DNA of 64,000 nt from Mycolicibacter sp. MU0102 (GTDB lineage Bacteria; Actinomycetota; Actinomycetes; Mycobacteriales; Mycobacteriaceae): assembly GCF_963378105.1 (NCBI RefSeq), contig NZ_OY726398.1, positions 558,001 through 622,000 of the forward strand, given 5' to 3'. The notes below the pieces were generated by a model that did no database searches, had not been told where the DNA came from, and saw nothing but the letters and a program-made list of their open reading frames with translations. A program made the translations under genes and the position numbers. This document shows positions 25,089 through 33,828 of this stretch, piece after piece (positions within the stretch are counted from its first letter, which is position 1; each line of letters begins with the position of its first letter).

Positions 25089-27278
25089 CTACGCGGGTGG
25101 GCTGCCTGCAGCGCCGGTCACGGTGACGGTGACGGTGGTGGCGCCGCTGTCCGAAGCGATGATCAGCACCGGCGCGCCAGGGGCGGAGACCACATGCCCG
25201 CCGGTGACGGACACCTGATAGCCGTCCGGGAACTGGATCGGTGGTACCGAGATTTCGGTCTGGGAGCCGGCAGCGAAGTGTCCTGTGCCGCCGGCCATCT
25301 CGGTAGAGTAGCTGAGCTGGAAGGTGCCGGAGGTGAACGACCAGGAGGTCGGGGTGCCGGCAACGGCCTGCGCGTAGGGCGCCGACGTGGCTTCCAGCCT
25401 GGACCAATCGACATTGTCGCCGACGGGCGGCTTGCCCGGGTCGAAGACCAGGGCATTGCCTGGGGCGGTGCCGGTGATGGCGGGTACTCCGTTGTACGCC
25501 CACTGCGACCAGCCCCACATGCGCTGGTCGGCGGCGTTCATGACCATGATCGCTTCCGCAGCGCCGTTCCCGGATCCGAACTCCGAGATGAGTCCGGGCA
25601 CGCCGTACTTGGTCGTGTATGCCTCACCGTTCTCGGCCAGTAGCTCGATGTAATCCGGGCACAGTGGTGAGAGGGCCGCACTGATGCTGGTCAACATGCA
25701 GTAGTCGTGGAATGCGAAGACGCCATGTGGGTCGTCCACCGCACCCAGCTGCGTCGGCACCGCTTCGTTGAACAGGGTGTTCGGCTCGTAGATAAACGGC
25801 GTGGTCGGATCGACGGAGCGGATGGCCGCGCTGACCTGGTTGTAGAACGGGGTCAGCTGTTGAGCTTCGTAGAAGGAGTTGCCGAATATCGTTGAGAGCC
25901 AGGTGGAACCGGCCCACGGCTCGTTGATGATTTCGTAGCCGGCGATGTGGGGGTCGTCTTTGAAGTAGTCCGCGACGGCTTGGGTCATTCGCGCGTAGTG
26001 GTTCAAAAGGCCCACTCCGTCTGGCCCTTTGGCGTTGGACCAGAACATGTCCCAGGCATGGTTCTGGGCGGGGTTGAGCGGGTAGTTGAGGCCGAAGCCG
26101 ATGTCGGGGTTGGGCAGCCCGCCGGTCTGGGTGGCCCACTCCGGTGCGCCTTCGCCGCCGAAGACGGGGCTGAAGTCGTCCTGGTGGAAGTCGATGATGC
26201 TGACGATGCCGTGGTTGGCCAGGATCTGCACAGTCTGGTTGATCGAGGCCAGATAGTTGTAGTCGATGACGCCGGGCTGTGGTTCCACTCCCGCCCAGAT
26301 GACGCCCAGCCGGACCGAGTTGAAGCCGTTGGCGGCCAGGAACGCCGCGTCATCGTCGCTGAACCCGCCGGCGGACGGCTCATACGGCGGAATCTTGTAG
26401 ACCTCATTGAACCCGTGCAGATTAAGGACACGACCGTCGGCGTCGGTGATCCAGGTGCCGGCCGTAGTGATCCCGGCGACGGCTGCCGGGGCGCCGTCGA
26501 GGGTGCCGTAGTGGCCGTGGTCGCCGTGGGTGCCCAGCAGCATGCTGGCGTTGCCGCCGGCGCCGCCGAGGGCGGGCAGGTCGCCGGGGCCGGTGTAGGT
26601 GCCGTCGCCGGCGTCGCCGCCGGTTCCGCCGTTGCCCATCAGCCAGCCGCCGTTGCCGCCGTCTCCGCCGTGGGCGCCGAGGCCGCCGTCTGCGCCGTTG
26701 CCGCCTTGCCCGCCGTTGCCGAACATGCCGGCGTTGCCTCCGGCTCCGCCGGTGCCGCCGGATTCGGTGTTGTCCCAGCCTTTTCCGCCGTCGCCGAAGA
26801 GCCAGCCGCCATCCGTGCCGTCGTGGTGTTCGGCGGTGCCGTCGATGCCGTCGCCGATCAGGGGACGCCCGGTCAGGTCCTGGAAGGGTTGGTTGATGAG
26901 GTAGTTGACCTGTCGGCCGAGGTCGCTGTTGATCCAGTCTTCGATGCCGGTGTGAATGGGGGTGTAGAAGTACTGCAGCAGCACGGTGTTGGGGTCGGTG
27001 ACCGATGGGCCGGCCAGGGCGGCGCCGCTCAGTTCGGCCAGGACGGTATCCCAATGGGCCGGTGCTAGGAAGGTGTCCCAGGCTGACGGTGAGAGCACCG
27101 CGTCCCAGTCGAGGGTGTTGGTGCTGGTGTCCCAGAAGGGTGCGAAGGCTGCGCCGATCGCGTCATCGAAATCGGCCTGCGCCGCCGGAGCAACAGTCAT
27201 CGGCCCCAACCCCAACGCCAAGAACGCGCCTGTAGCAGTGGCGAATCCGGCAGCACGATGATTCTGACGTGTCTTCAT
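25089..27278 (-). CDS. Secreted PGRS-endoglycoceramidase-like GH5 fusion, copy 3
   Basis: 729 residues. It has a signal peptide (GFATATGAFLALGLGPM... ending APAAQA), then DFDDAIGAA, LDWDAVLSPSAWDTFLAP, YTPIHTGIEDWINSDLG, the linker GRPLIGDGIDGTAEH, and a PGRS block shorter than that of copy 1. The GH5 domain has IDFHQDDF, acid/base Glu453 in YEIINEPWAGSTW and nucleophile Glu566 in LISEFGSG; this copy is the most diverged in the barrel. It ends in the beta-sandwich (GTPTSWSFTSG, FPDGYQVSVTGGHVVS). The ATG at 27278 follows the stop of copy 4 by 15 bp, with AGGAGG overlapping that stop as in the copy 2/1 junction. Barrel divergence suggests a different substrate. Confidence 0.88.
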   Translation of the reverse strand: MKTRQNHRAAGFATATGAFLALGLGPMTVAPAAQADFDDAIGAAFAPFWDTSTNTLDWDAVLSPSAWDTFLAPAHWDTVLAELSGAALAGPSVTDPNTVLLQYFYTPIHTGIEDWINSDLGRQVNYLINQPFQDLTGRPLIGDGIDGTAEHHDGTDGGWLFGDGGKGWDNTESGGTGGAGGNAGMFGNGGQGGNGADGGLGAHGGDGGNGGWLMGNGGTGGDAGDGTYTGPGDLPALGGAGGNASMLLGTHGDHGHYGTLDGAPAAVAGITTAGTWITDADGRVLNLHGFNEVYKIPPYEPSAGGFSDDDAAFLAANGFNSVRLGVIWAGVEPQPGVIDYNYLASINQTVQILANHGIVSIIDFHQDDFSPVFGGEGAPEWATQTGGLPNPDIGFGLNYPLNPAQNHAWDMFWSNAKGPDGVGLLNHYARMTQAVADYFKDDPHIAGYEIINEPWAGSTWLSTIFGNSFYEAQQLTPFYNQVSAAIRSVDPTTPFIYEPNTLFNEAVPTQLGAVDDPHGVFAFHDYCMLTSISAALSPLCPDYIELLAENGEAYTTKYGVPGLISEFGSGNGAAEAIMVMNAADQRMWGWSQWAYNGVPAITGTAPGNALVFDPGKPPVGDNVDWSRLEATSAPYAQAVAGTPTSWSFTSGTFQLSYSTEMAGGTGHFAAGSQTEISVPPIQFPDGYQVSVTGGHVVSAPGAPVLIIASDSGATTVTVTVTGAAGSPPA

Positions 27279-27293
27279 GGTGGCGTGTTCCTC

Positions 27294-29462
27294 CTAGCCT
27301 GCGCGCGTAACGACGACGGTGATGGTGCTGCTGGCTCCGCTGTCTGAAGCGATCACGAGGACCGGGGCTCCTGGCGCGGAGACGACGTGTCCTCCGGTGA
27401 CGCTGACCTGGTAGCCGTCGGGGTATTGCAGTGCCGGTACCGAGATCTCGGTTTGGGTACCTGCGTCGAAGTGGCCTGAGCCGTCGGCCATTTCGGTGGA
27501 GTAGCTGAACCGGAAAATGCCGTCGGCAAAGGACCATGACTCCGGGGTGCCGGCGATCGCCTGTGGGTAGGGCTGAGAAAGGGCAACCACGACTGGGTTG
27601 TCGGCTTGGTTGCCGACCAGGGGATCATTCAGGTTCTGGTTGAGAGCGAGTCCGTAATTCCAGAACATCCAGCCGAACCCCTGACGGTTGGCCTCATCGA
27701 AAGTCGTGGTGAGGCTAGGGATGTACCTGGTGTTGCCAAACTCAGTGATCACCGCGGGCATGTCGTTGGCCTGGGCGTACGACGCCGCGTTGCCCATGAC
27801 GACCTGTTCCCACAGTCCGCAGCCGAAGATCGTGTCGCCGAACAGCGCTGTAGAGGTGCAATAGTCGTGGAACGACAGCACCGTGTTGTCGTCGTCGATC
27901 GCGCCTAGATGGGTGGGTATCGGTAGGTTGCCGACCAGCGTGCTCGGCTCTATGTACAACGGCGTGTGCGGGTCGACCGATCGGATGGCCGATCCGACCT
28001 GGTCGTAGAAGGCGGTCAACGACTGGGCTTCGAACTGCGAACTGCCGAAGATCGTTGCCAGCCACGGGGAGCCCGGCCAGGGCTCGTTCATGATGTCGTA
28101 GCCGAGCACGGAGGGGTCGCCCTTGAAGTAGTTGGCGACGTGCCCCCACATCAACGCGTAGTGGTTCTGAAGCCCCATACCGTCGGGTGCTTTGGCGTTG
28201 GACCAGAACGCATCCCACGCGTGGTTCTGCGCCGGGCCAAGGTAGCTGAACGGGAAACCCCAGTCGGGATTGGCCAGTCCGCCGGTCTGTGTCGCCCAAT
28301 CTGGCGCACCGTCGGCCCCCAGCGAGGCGCTGTAGAGGTCCTGGTGCATGTCGATCAGGCTGTAGATGCCGCGGCTGGCCAGCATCTGGACGGTCTGGTT
28401 GATCGAGTCCAGGTAGTCGTAGTCGATGACGCCTGGTTGTGGCTCCACTGCTTCCCAGATGACGCCGACTCGCACGACGTTGACACCGTTGGCCGCCAGG
28501 AACACGGCATCGTCGTCGTCGAACCCCTGGGCGGACGGGTAGAACGGTGCGCCCTTATTCACCTGGTTGGTCCCGTGCAGGATGATGACGCGCCCGTCGC
28601 TGTCGGTGATCCAAGTGCCGGTTGTCGACAGCCCACCGTCCGCCACGGCGGGGGTGCCATCGAGGGCGCCGTAGTGGCCGACGGTGCCGTGGACGCCAAG
28701 GATTCCGGCGTTACCACCGGCACCGCCCAGGGCGGGCATGTCCCTGGGGCCGGTGTAGGTGCCGTTGCCGGCGTCGCCGCCGGCGCCGCCGTAGCCCATC
28801 AACCAACCACCGTTGCCGCCGTCGCCACCGTGGGCGCCGAGGCCGCCGTCTGCGCCATCGCCGCCGCGGCCACCGTCGCCGAACATGCCGGCTGCGCCGC
28901 CGGCTCCGCCCATGCCGCCAGACTCGGTGTTATTCCAGCCGTTTCCGCCATTACCGAACAGCCAGCCGCCGTCGCCGCCGTTGTGGTGTTCGGCGGTGCC
29001 GTCGGCGCCGTCGCCGATCAAGGGTCGCCCGGTGAGCAAGAGGCTGGGGCTGTTTATCAGGTCGGTGACCTGTCGGCCGAGGTCGGTGTTGATCCAGTCT
29101 TCGAGGCCGTCGTGAATCGGGGTGTAGAGATACTGCTGGATCCAAGTGGCGGGGTCGGCGACCGCGGCACCGGCAAGGGCCGGACCGCTCAGTTCGGCCA
29201 GAACGGTATCCCAGTGCACCGGGGCCAGAAAGGTGTTCCAGGCTGACGGTGAGAGCACCGCGTCCCAGTCGAGGGCCTGCGTGGTGGCGTCCAGGAAGGG
29301 CGCGAAGGCTGCGTCGATCGCGTCATCGAAGTCGGCTTGGGCCGAGGGCGCGGTGGTCAGTGGCGCCAGCCCGAAGGTCAGGACTGCCCCGGCGGTCGCG
29401 GCAACACCGACGACGTGGCTGCTCACGAGGCGATTTGCGGCGGGGCTGCTATGACGCATCAT
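27294..29462 (-). CDS. Secreted PGRS-endoglycoceramidase-like GH5 fusion, copy 4
   Basis: 722 residues and the first gene of the cluster in transcription order. The signal peptide ends APSAQA. Then come DFDDAIDAA, LDWDAVLSPSAWNTFLAP, YTPIHDGLEDWINTDLG, the linker GRPLIGDGADGTAEH and a PGRS block. The GH5 domain has DGRVIILHGTNQV, IDMHQDLYSASL, acid/base Glu460 in YDIMNEPWPGSPW and nucleophile Glu574 in AVITEFGNT. The C-terminal sandwich reads SQPYPQAIAGTPESWSFADG then YPDGYQVSVTGGHVVS. Of the four copies its motifs look closest to classical endoglycoceramidases (HQDLYS, ITEFG). It would act outside the cell; retention on the surface by the PGRS domain is inference. Confidence 0.9.
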   Translation of the reverse strand: MMRHSSPAANRLVSSHVVGVAATAGAVLTFGLAPLTTAPSAQADFDDAIDAAFAPFLDATTQALDWDAVLSPSAWNTFLAPVHWDTVLAELSGPALAGAAVADPATWIQQYLYTPIHDGLEDWINTDLGRQVTDLINSPSLLLTGRPLIGDGADGTAEHHNGGDGGWLFGNGGNGWNNTESGGMGGAGGAAGMFGDGGRGGDGADGGLGAHGGDGGNGGWLMGYGGAGGDAGNGTYTGPRDMPALGGAGGNAGILGVHGTVGHYGALDGTPAVADGGLSTTGTWITDSDGRVIILHGTNQVNKGAPFYPSAQGFDDDDAVFLAANGVNVVRVGVIWEAVEPQPGVIDYDYLDSINQTVQMLASRGIYSLIDMHQDLYSASLGADGAPDWATQTGGLANPDWGFPFSYLGPAQNHAWDAFWSNAKAPDGMGLQNHYALMWGHVANYFKGDPSVLGYDIMNEPWPGSPWLATIFGSSQFEAQSLTAFYDQVGSAIRSVDPHTPLYIEPSTLVGNLPIPTHLGAIDDDNTVLSFHDYCTSTALFGDTIFGCGLWEQVVMGNAASYAQANDMPAVITEFGNTRYIPSLTTTFDEANRQGFGWMFWNYGLALNQNLNDPLVGNQADNPVVVALSQPYPQAIAGTPESWSFADGIFRFSYSTEMADGSGHFDAGTQTEISVPALQYPDGYQVSVTGGHVVSAPGAPVLVIASDSGASSTITVVVTRAG

Positions 29463-29621
29463 CCTGGTTTCATCTCCAAGTTCGCGGCAAACCTGTGTAA
29501 AACATGTATGTAGGCGGAAATCTAACTCTGCTTACTGACGCGTAACTTAAGAATCGCCAAAACCGGCCGGACGTTGCGGCCAGGTGCTGGGGCCTTCCGG
29601 GCCGCGTTAGGCTGACCCGAC

Positions 29622-30161
29622 ATGTCTGAGCCCCAGCCGCAAGCCGCACCGCTGTTCTTCGAGCGCGGTGCCAGCTGGTATTGGGTGCTGTTCGGGCCGA
29701 TCTCCGCGGGACTGCTGGTGCTGATCCAGAACTCCGGCGGCTACGGCTTTCAGCCCTTGGTTCCGACCGTGTTGTTGGTGCTGGTTTCGACGATGCTCGC
29801 CATCCAGGTGAAGGCGGCGCGTATCCACACCTCCGTCGAGCTGACGGCAGACACGTTGCGGCAGGGCACCGAAACCCTGCGGGTCGCCGACATTCTGGCG
29901 ATCTACCCCGAGGCTGAGCGCCCCACCGGCTGGGGCAAGCAGGAACCGAAGAAGTGGCAGGAATCCCGCGCGCTGGGCGAGCTGAGCGGGGTGCCCCGAC
30001 GCCGGGTGGGTGTCGGGCTGAGGCTGACCGGGCGGCGCACGGTGCAGGCCTGGGCTCGGGATCATCGCAGGCTTCGTGCCGTGCTCAGCGAACTGATTCC
30101 GGAGACGGTGCCGCCAGGTGGGCCCGCTGAAACCGATGTCGAGGACGGATCGTCCTGGTGA
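29622..30161 (+). CDS. Conserved membrane-associated protein of unknown function
   Basis: 179 residues, ATG start. Two hydrophobic segments near the N-terminus (WYWVLFGPISAGLLVLIQN and LVPTVLLVLVSTMLAIQVKA) precede a soluble beta-rich region (VELTADTLRQGTETLRVADI, GVGLRLTGRRTVQAWARDHR). The two-helix plus PH-like pattern resembles DUF3093-type actinobacterial proteins, but I do not recognise the family with certainty. It overlaps the next small membrane gene by four bases and lies upstream of the copper ATPase. Confidence 0.78.
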   Translation: MSEPQPQAAPLFFERGASWYWVLFGPISAGLLVLIQNSGGYGFQPLVPTVLLVLVSTMLAIQVKAARIHTSVELTADTLRQGTETLRVADILAIYPEAERPTGWGKQEPKKWQESRALGELSGVPRRRVGVGLRLTGRRTVQAWARDHRRLRAVLSELIPETVPPGGPAETDVEDGSSW

Positions 30162-30436
30162 GGGCAGCCCCGATGCTCCGGTCCGTGGTCGAGCTGGCCT
30201 TGGCCGCCGTCGCGGCAGTGGGCTGCGCGGTGAGCTGGCTGCAGGTGCGCTATCTGGTGCTGGTCGCCCCGGTCATCGACGGAGAACCGGCCACCAGCTC
30301 GGTGACCTACCACCCACGCATGCTGCTGTTGGTGTGGGTGTTGGCGACGGCTGCCGGGGTGCTGGCAGTGGTCGGCGCCGCGCGCCTGCGCCGGGCCCGT
30401 CGCGCCCCAGCGTCTGGATACCCCACTGGGGTATAG
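30158..30436 (+). CDS. Small membrane protein upstream of the copper ATPase
   Basis: 92 residues, GTG at 30158 sharing GTGA with the previous stop; an ATG at 30173 is an alternative. Two hydrophobic segments (VVELALAAVAAVGCAVSWLQ and MLLLVWVLATAAGVLAVVG) flank an exposed loop (DGEPATSSVTYHPR), and a basic tail follows. Its last codons run through the palindrome that I read as the copper operator of the ATPase, so its stop codon is part of that promoter region. No known motif; function unknown. Confidence 0.72.
   Translation: MRAAPMLRSVVELALAAVAAVGCAVSWLQVRYLVLVAPVIDGEPATSSVTYHPRMLLLVWVLATAAGVLAVVGAARLRRARRAPASGYPTGV
30418..30434 (+). promoter_or_regulatory. CsoR/RicR-type copper operator candidate
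   Basis: ATACCCCACTGGGGTAT is a perfect 8+1+8 palindrome ending 26 nt before the GTG of the copper ATPase. A further half-site-like run (GGGTATCGGGGGTATC, 30436-30451) follows. TAC-plus-C-run / G-run-plus-GTA palindromes are the known operator style of CsoR-family copper sensors. Position and sequence suggest copper-derepressed transcription of the ATPase. No csoR gene is in the window. Confidence 0.7.
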
Positions 30437-30460
30437 GGTATCGGGGGTATCATCGGCGAG

Positions 30461-32572
30461 GTGATCACTACCGACCTCGAGCTGCGGGGAATGACCTGTG
30501 CGTCGTGCGCGGCGCGGGTAGAGCGCGGCCTGAACGCGCTCGACGGGGTGCACGCCACGGTGAACTTCGCGGTCGAACGGGCCCGCGTCGAACACGATCC
30601 GAATGTTTCGGCAGCGGATCTGGTGCGCGCCGTGGAAAGCACCGGTTATCAGGCCGCGGTGGTTGGGGCGGCCGACGAGCACGCCTCCGAGCATGCCGAA
30701 GTGCCGGCCGGTCGGTTGCTTCCCAGGCTGGTCGGCTCGGCATTGCTGGCTGTGCCGGTGGTGGCGCTGTCGATGGTGATGCCCTGGCAGTTCAGCGGCT
30801 GGCAGTGGGTGGTGTTCGCACTGACCACCCCGATCGTGGCGTGGGGCGGTTATCCGTTCCACCTCGCCGCGTTGCGCACCGCGATCCATCGCGCCGCCAC
30901 GATGGACACCCTGGTTTCGCTAGGCACCCTTGCGGCCTATCTGTGGTCGGCGGTCGCGGTCTTCACCGGTGCGGGCCATCTGTATTTCGAGGTGGCCGCG
31001 GTCGTCACGGTCTTCCTGTTGGCCGGCCGCTACGCCGAATCGCACGCGAAACGTTCGGCGGGCGCTGCGCTGCGGGAACTGCTGGAGCTGGGGGCCAAGG
31101 ACGCCGCGGTCATGCGGCGCGAGGACGGAGTGCTGACCGAGATCCGGGTGCCGATCGCGGATCTGCGGGTGGGCGATGTCATCGTGGTCCGGCCGGGGGA
31201 GCGGGTCGCCGCCGATGGTGTGGTCATCGACGGCACCACCGCCCTGGACACCTCCGCGATGACCGGCGAATCGCTGCCCGTCGACGTGGGAGTCGGCGCC
31301 GATGTGCTGGGCGGTTCGCTCAACACCACCGGGCTGGTACTGGTCCGTGCCACCAAGGTTGGCGCCGACACCCAGCTGGCCCGGATGGCCACGATGGTCT
31401 CCGATGCCCAGGCCGGCAAGGCGTCAGTCCAGCGACTCGCCGATCGGGTCTCGGCGGTGTTCGTGCCCGCCGTGTTGGGGATCGCCGCGCTCACCCTGGC
31501 CGCCTGGCTGCTGACCGGTGCATCCGTCGCGTCGGCGTTCACCGCGGCCGTCGCGGTGCTGATCATCGCCTGCCCGTGCGCGCTTGGGCTGGCCACGCCG
31601 ACCGCCATCTTGGTGGGCACCGGCCGCGGCGCGCAGCTCGGCATTCTGATCAAGAACCCCCAGGTGTTGGAGGCCGTCAAGGACATCGACACCGTCGTGC
31701 TGGACAAGACCGGCACGGTCACCACCGGCGTCATGGCTGTCGGTGGTCTCGCGGCCGCCCGCGGCGAGGACCCCGACACCGTGCTGGCCCGAGCCGCCGC
31801 CGTCGAATCGGGGTCCGAGCACCCGATCGCCGCGGCCATCGTCACCGGAGCCAAGGCCGCCGGCCTGGAGATCGGCCAGGTGACCGAGTTCGCCAGTCAT
31901 CCCGGCCACGGCGTGACTGGGTTGGTCGACGGCGTGCGGGTGGAGGTCACCCGATCGGCCACCGCGCACGAGACCGGGACCGCCGTCGAGGTCTCCTGGG
32001 ATGGGCTGGCGCGCGGGACGATCACCCTGACCGACACCGTGCGACCCACCAGCGCGGCCGCGGTGGCGGAGCTTCAGGCCATGGGCATCACTCCGATGCT
32101 GCTCACCGGTGATGGTGCGGCGGTGGCGCGCATGGTGGCCGGCGACGTCGGCATCGACCCGGCCAACGTCATCGCCAACGTCTTACCCGCGGACAAGGCC
32201 GAGGCGGTCAAACGGCTGCAGGCGCAGGGCCGGCGAGTGGCCATGGTCGGCGATGGCGTCAACGACTCGGTGGCGCTGGCCACCGCCGATATCGGGATGG
32301 CGATGGGGACCGGCACCGACGCCGCCATCGAGGCCGGCGACGTGACGCTGGTGCGCGGTGACCTCGGCACGGTTCCGACAGCGCTGCGGCTCTCGGCACG
32401 CACACTGCGGATCATCCGGCAGAACCTGATCTGGGCGTTCGGCTACAACATCGCGGCGATCCCGCTGGCGGCGGCCGGGCTGCTCAACCCGATGATCGCG
32501 GGCGCGGCGATGGCGGCCTCGTCGGTTCTGGTGGTGACCAATAGCCTGCGGCTTCGACGTTTCGCGCGGTAA
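30461..32572 (+). CDS. Copper-translocating P1B-type ATPase
   Basis: 703 residues from the GTG at 30461. One N-terminal metal-binding domain carries GMTCASCAARV (CxxC near 15). Eight membrane helices are expected. The actuator domain has MTGESLPVD, the ion-path motif is CPC at about 371 (IIACPCALGLATP), the phosphorylated Asp415 is in LDKTGTVTTG, the HP motif is SEHPIAAAI, and the hinge is MVGDGVNDSVAL. The helix-7/8 sequences YNIAAIPLAAAG and MAASSVLVVTNSLRL fit P1B-1 Cu(I) exporters. It exports Cu(I) across the inner membrane at ATP cost, and resembles the CtpA/CtpB/CtpV group. Confidence 0.93.
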   Translation: MITTDLELRGMTCASCAARVERGLNALDGVHATVNFAVERARVEHDPNVSAADLVRAVESTGYQAAVVGAADEHASEHAEVPAGRLLPRLVGSALLAVPVVALSMVMPWQFSGWQWVVFALTTPIVAWGGYPFHLAALRTAIHRAATMDTLVSLGTLAAYLWSAVAVFTGAGHLYFEVAAVVTVFLLAGRYAESHAKRSAGAALRELLELGAKDAAVMRREDGVLTEIRVPIADLRVGDVIVVRPGERVAADGVVIDGTTALDTSAMTGESLPVDVGVGADVLGGSLNTTGLVLVRATKVGADTQLARMATMVSDAQAGKASVQRLADRVSAVFVPAVLGIAALTLAAWLLTGASVASAFTAAVAVLIIACPCALGLATPTAILVGTGRGAQLGILIKNPQVLEAVKDIDTVVLDKTGTVTTGVMAVGGLAAARGEDPDTVLARAAAVESGSEHPIAAAIVTGAKAAGLEIGQVTEFASHPGHGVTGLVDGVRVEVTRSATAHETGTAVEVSWDGLARGTITLTDTVRPTSAAAVAELQAMGITPMLLTGDGAAVARMVAGDVGIDPANVIANVLPADKAEAVKRLQAQGRRVAMVGDGVNDSVALATADIGMAMGTGTDAAIEAGDVTLVRGDLGTVPTALRLSARTLRIIRQNLIWAFGYNIAAIPLAAAGLLNPMIAGAAMAASSVLVVTNSLRLRRFAR

Positions 32573-32604
32573 GGTCCGAAAAAGTCGAACAGGGGGTTTG
32601 CTCC

Positions 32605-32949
32605 ATGTCTGCACGCAACGTTTCTTCTGGGGTAATTGTGAAGGCTGGGGCGGTGTGCGTCGGTCTGGCGACGTTTGCTCTGGCGGTGTCCGGGCCGGCC
32701 GGTGCGGATCCGGCCAATCCCAGCCCCAGCCCCAGCGACTGCATCGCCAACGCGAGTGCGGTCTGCAACGCCGGTCCTTACGGCCCGGACAGCCTGACCA
32801 ATCCGGCCAACATCAACAGTCCGCTGAACCCGGCGAACCCGGACAACCCGGCCAATCCGATGAACCCGGCGAACCCGGAAAGCCCGATGAACCCGATGAA
32901 CCCGGCGAACCCGGCCAGCCCGATGAACCCGATGAATCAGGCCCAGTAG
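32605..32949 (+). CDS. Secreted Asn-Pro-Met repeat protein
   Basis: 114 residues, ATG at 32605 preceded by AGGGGG. The signal peptide (about 1-35, KAGAVCVGLATFALAVSGPA, cleavage after AGA) leads to a short mature protein with two cysteines (DCIANASAVCNAG) and then about 55 residues of NPxNP repeats: SPLNPANPDNPANPMNPAN..., with six Met-Asn-Pro units in the last 35 residues. No known domain. It starts 32 bp after the copper ATPase. Spaced methionines can bind Cu(I), so a periplasmic copper buffer is possible, but this is inference. Its stop lies 1 bp from a convergent gene. Confidence 0.75.
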   Translation: MSARNVSSGVIVKAGAVCVGLATFALAVSGPAGADPANPSPSPSDCIANASAVCNAGPYGPDSLTNPANINSPLNPANPDNPANPMNPANPESPMNPMNPANPASPMNPMNQAQ

Positions 32950-32950
32950 A

Positions 32951-33772
32951 TCAGGAATCCAGCCAGGCCAACTCGGCCGGAAGCTGCTCGCGCCAATAGG
33001 TCACGTCATGTCCGCCGGGGGAGAACCCGCCAGCCGGCGGCGGATTCAGCTGGCCGATGAAGCTCTTGGTCGCGTACGCGAAGGGGTCCGCGGTCCCGCA
33101 GTCGACGCGCAGCGGGAACGGGGCCAGCCGCGGCGCCAGGTTGAACACTGAGTTCGTCCGCCAGTCATCGACGCTGTCGAATGCGCCGGCGGGCGCGCCG
33201 AAGTAGGTCATGTAGATCGCCGGGCTGATGGCGCAGATTCCTGCGGTGCGCGACGGACCCAGGCGGGTGGCCAGCTGCAGCGCGCCGTAGCCACCCATCG
33301 ACCAGCCCATGAACCCGACTCGGGTGATGTCGATGCCCTTCTCGGGCAGCATCGGGATCAGCTCACCCAGCACCATCGCACCGGCGTCCTCCCCGGAGCT
33401 ATGCCGGCGCCAATAGGTGTTGCCGCCGTCGACGGCGACCACCGCGAACGGCGGCCGGCCTGCTGCGGTCAGCTTCGCCAGCTCTTCTTCCACACCCAGA
33501 TCCATCACCCAAGCCGCGTCGCCGTCCTTGCAGTGCAGGGCGATCACCGGCCGCAAGGGGGCGGTCTGTCCCGGCGGCCGGGCGATGATCCAGTTGGTCT
33601 CCACCCCGCCGCGGGCCGCGGACACGAACGAGCCGGATTCCCGGGTCGGATAGGTATTGCCGGTCGCTCGCGACTCGGCCGGGTGCCGCCCCACACCCAC
33701 GCCGAACAGGCCTGCTGCCCCCGCGGCACCGACCCCGAGGCGCAAAGCAGCCCGGCGGGTCAAATCTGCCAT
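32951..33772 (-). CDS. Secreted alpha/beta-hydrolase (esterase D-like), Tat-type signal
   Basis: 273 residues from the ATG at 33772; GTG 33796 and ATG 33784 are other in-frame starts. The N-terminus MADLTRRAALRLGVGAAGAAG has twin arginines before a hydrophobic core, as in Tat substrates. The hydrolase domain has the nucleophile elbow GFMGWSMGGYGAL (Ser in GWSMG), an Asp region (DCGTADPFAY) and a late His (SPGGHDVTYWREQL). This is the putative-esterase family that also holds mycolyltransferases and S-formylglutathione hydrolase. In M. tuberculosis, Rv0519c in this interval is similar. The substrate is unknown. Confidence 0.83.
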   Translation of the reverse strand: MADLTRRAALRLGVGAAGAAGLFGVGVGRHPAESRATGNTYPTRESGSFVSAARGGVETNWIIARPPGQTAPLRPVIALHCKDGDAAWVMDLGVEEELAKLTAAGRPPFAVVAVDGGNTYWRRHSSGEDAGAMVLGELIPMLPEKGIDITRVGFMGWSMGGYGALQLATRLGPSRTAGICAISPAIYMTYFGAPAGAFDSVDDWRTNSVFNLAPRLAPFPLRVDCGTADPFAYATKSFIGQLNPPPAGGFSPGGHDVTYWREQLPAELAWLDS

Positions 33773-33828
33773 GTACAGCATCATCGCGTGGCGCACGCTC
33801 GGTTCGGCCCGGCACGCCGCGGTGTTGA

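Noticed and set aside
29541..29548. CGTAACTT shared upstream of GH5 copies 2 (23987) and 4 (29541)
   Set aside because: Eight bases with different surroundings and different distances to the start; too weak to call a common operator.
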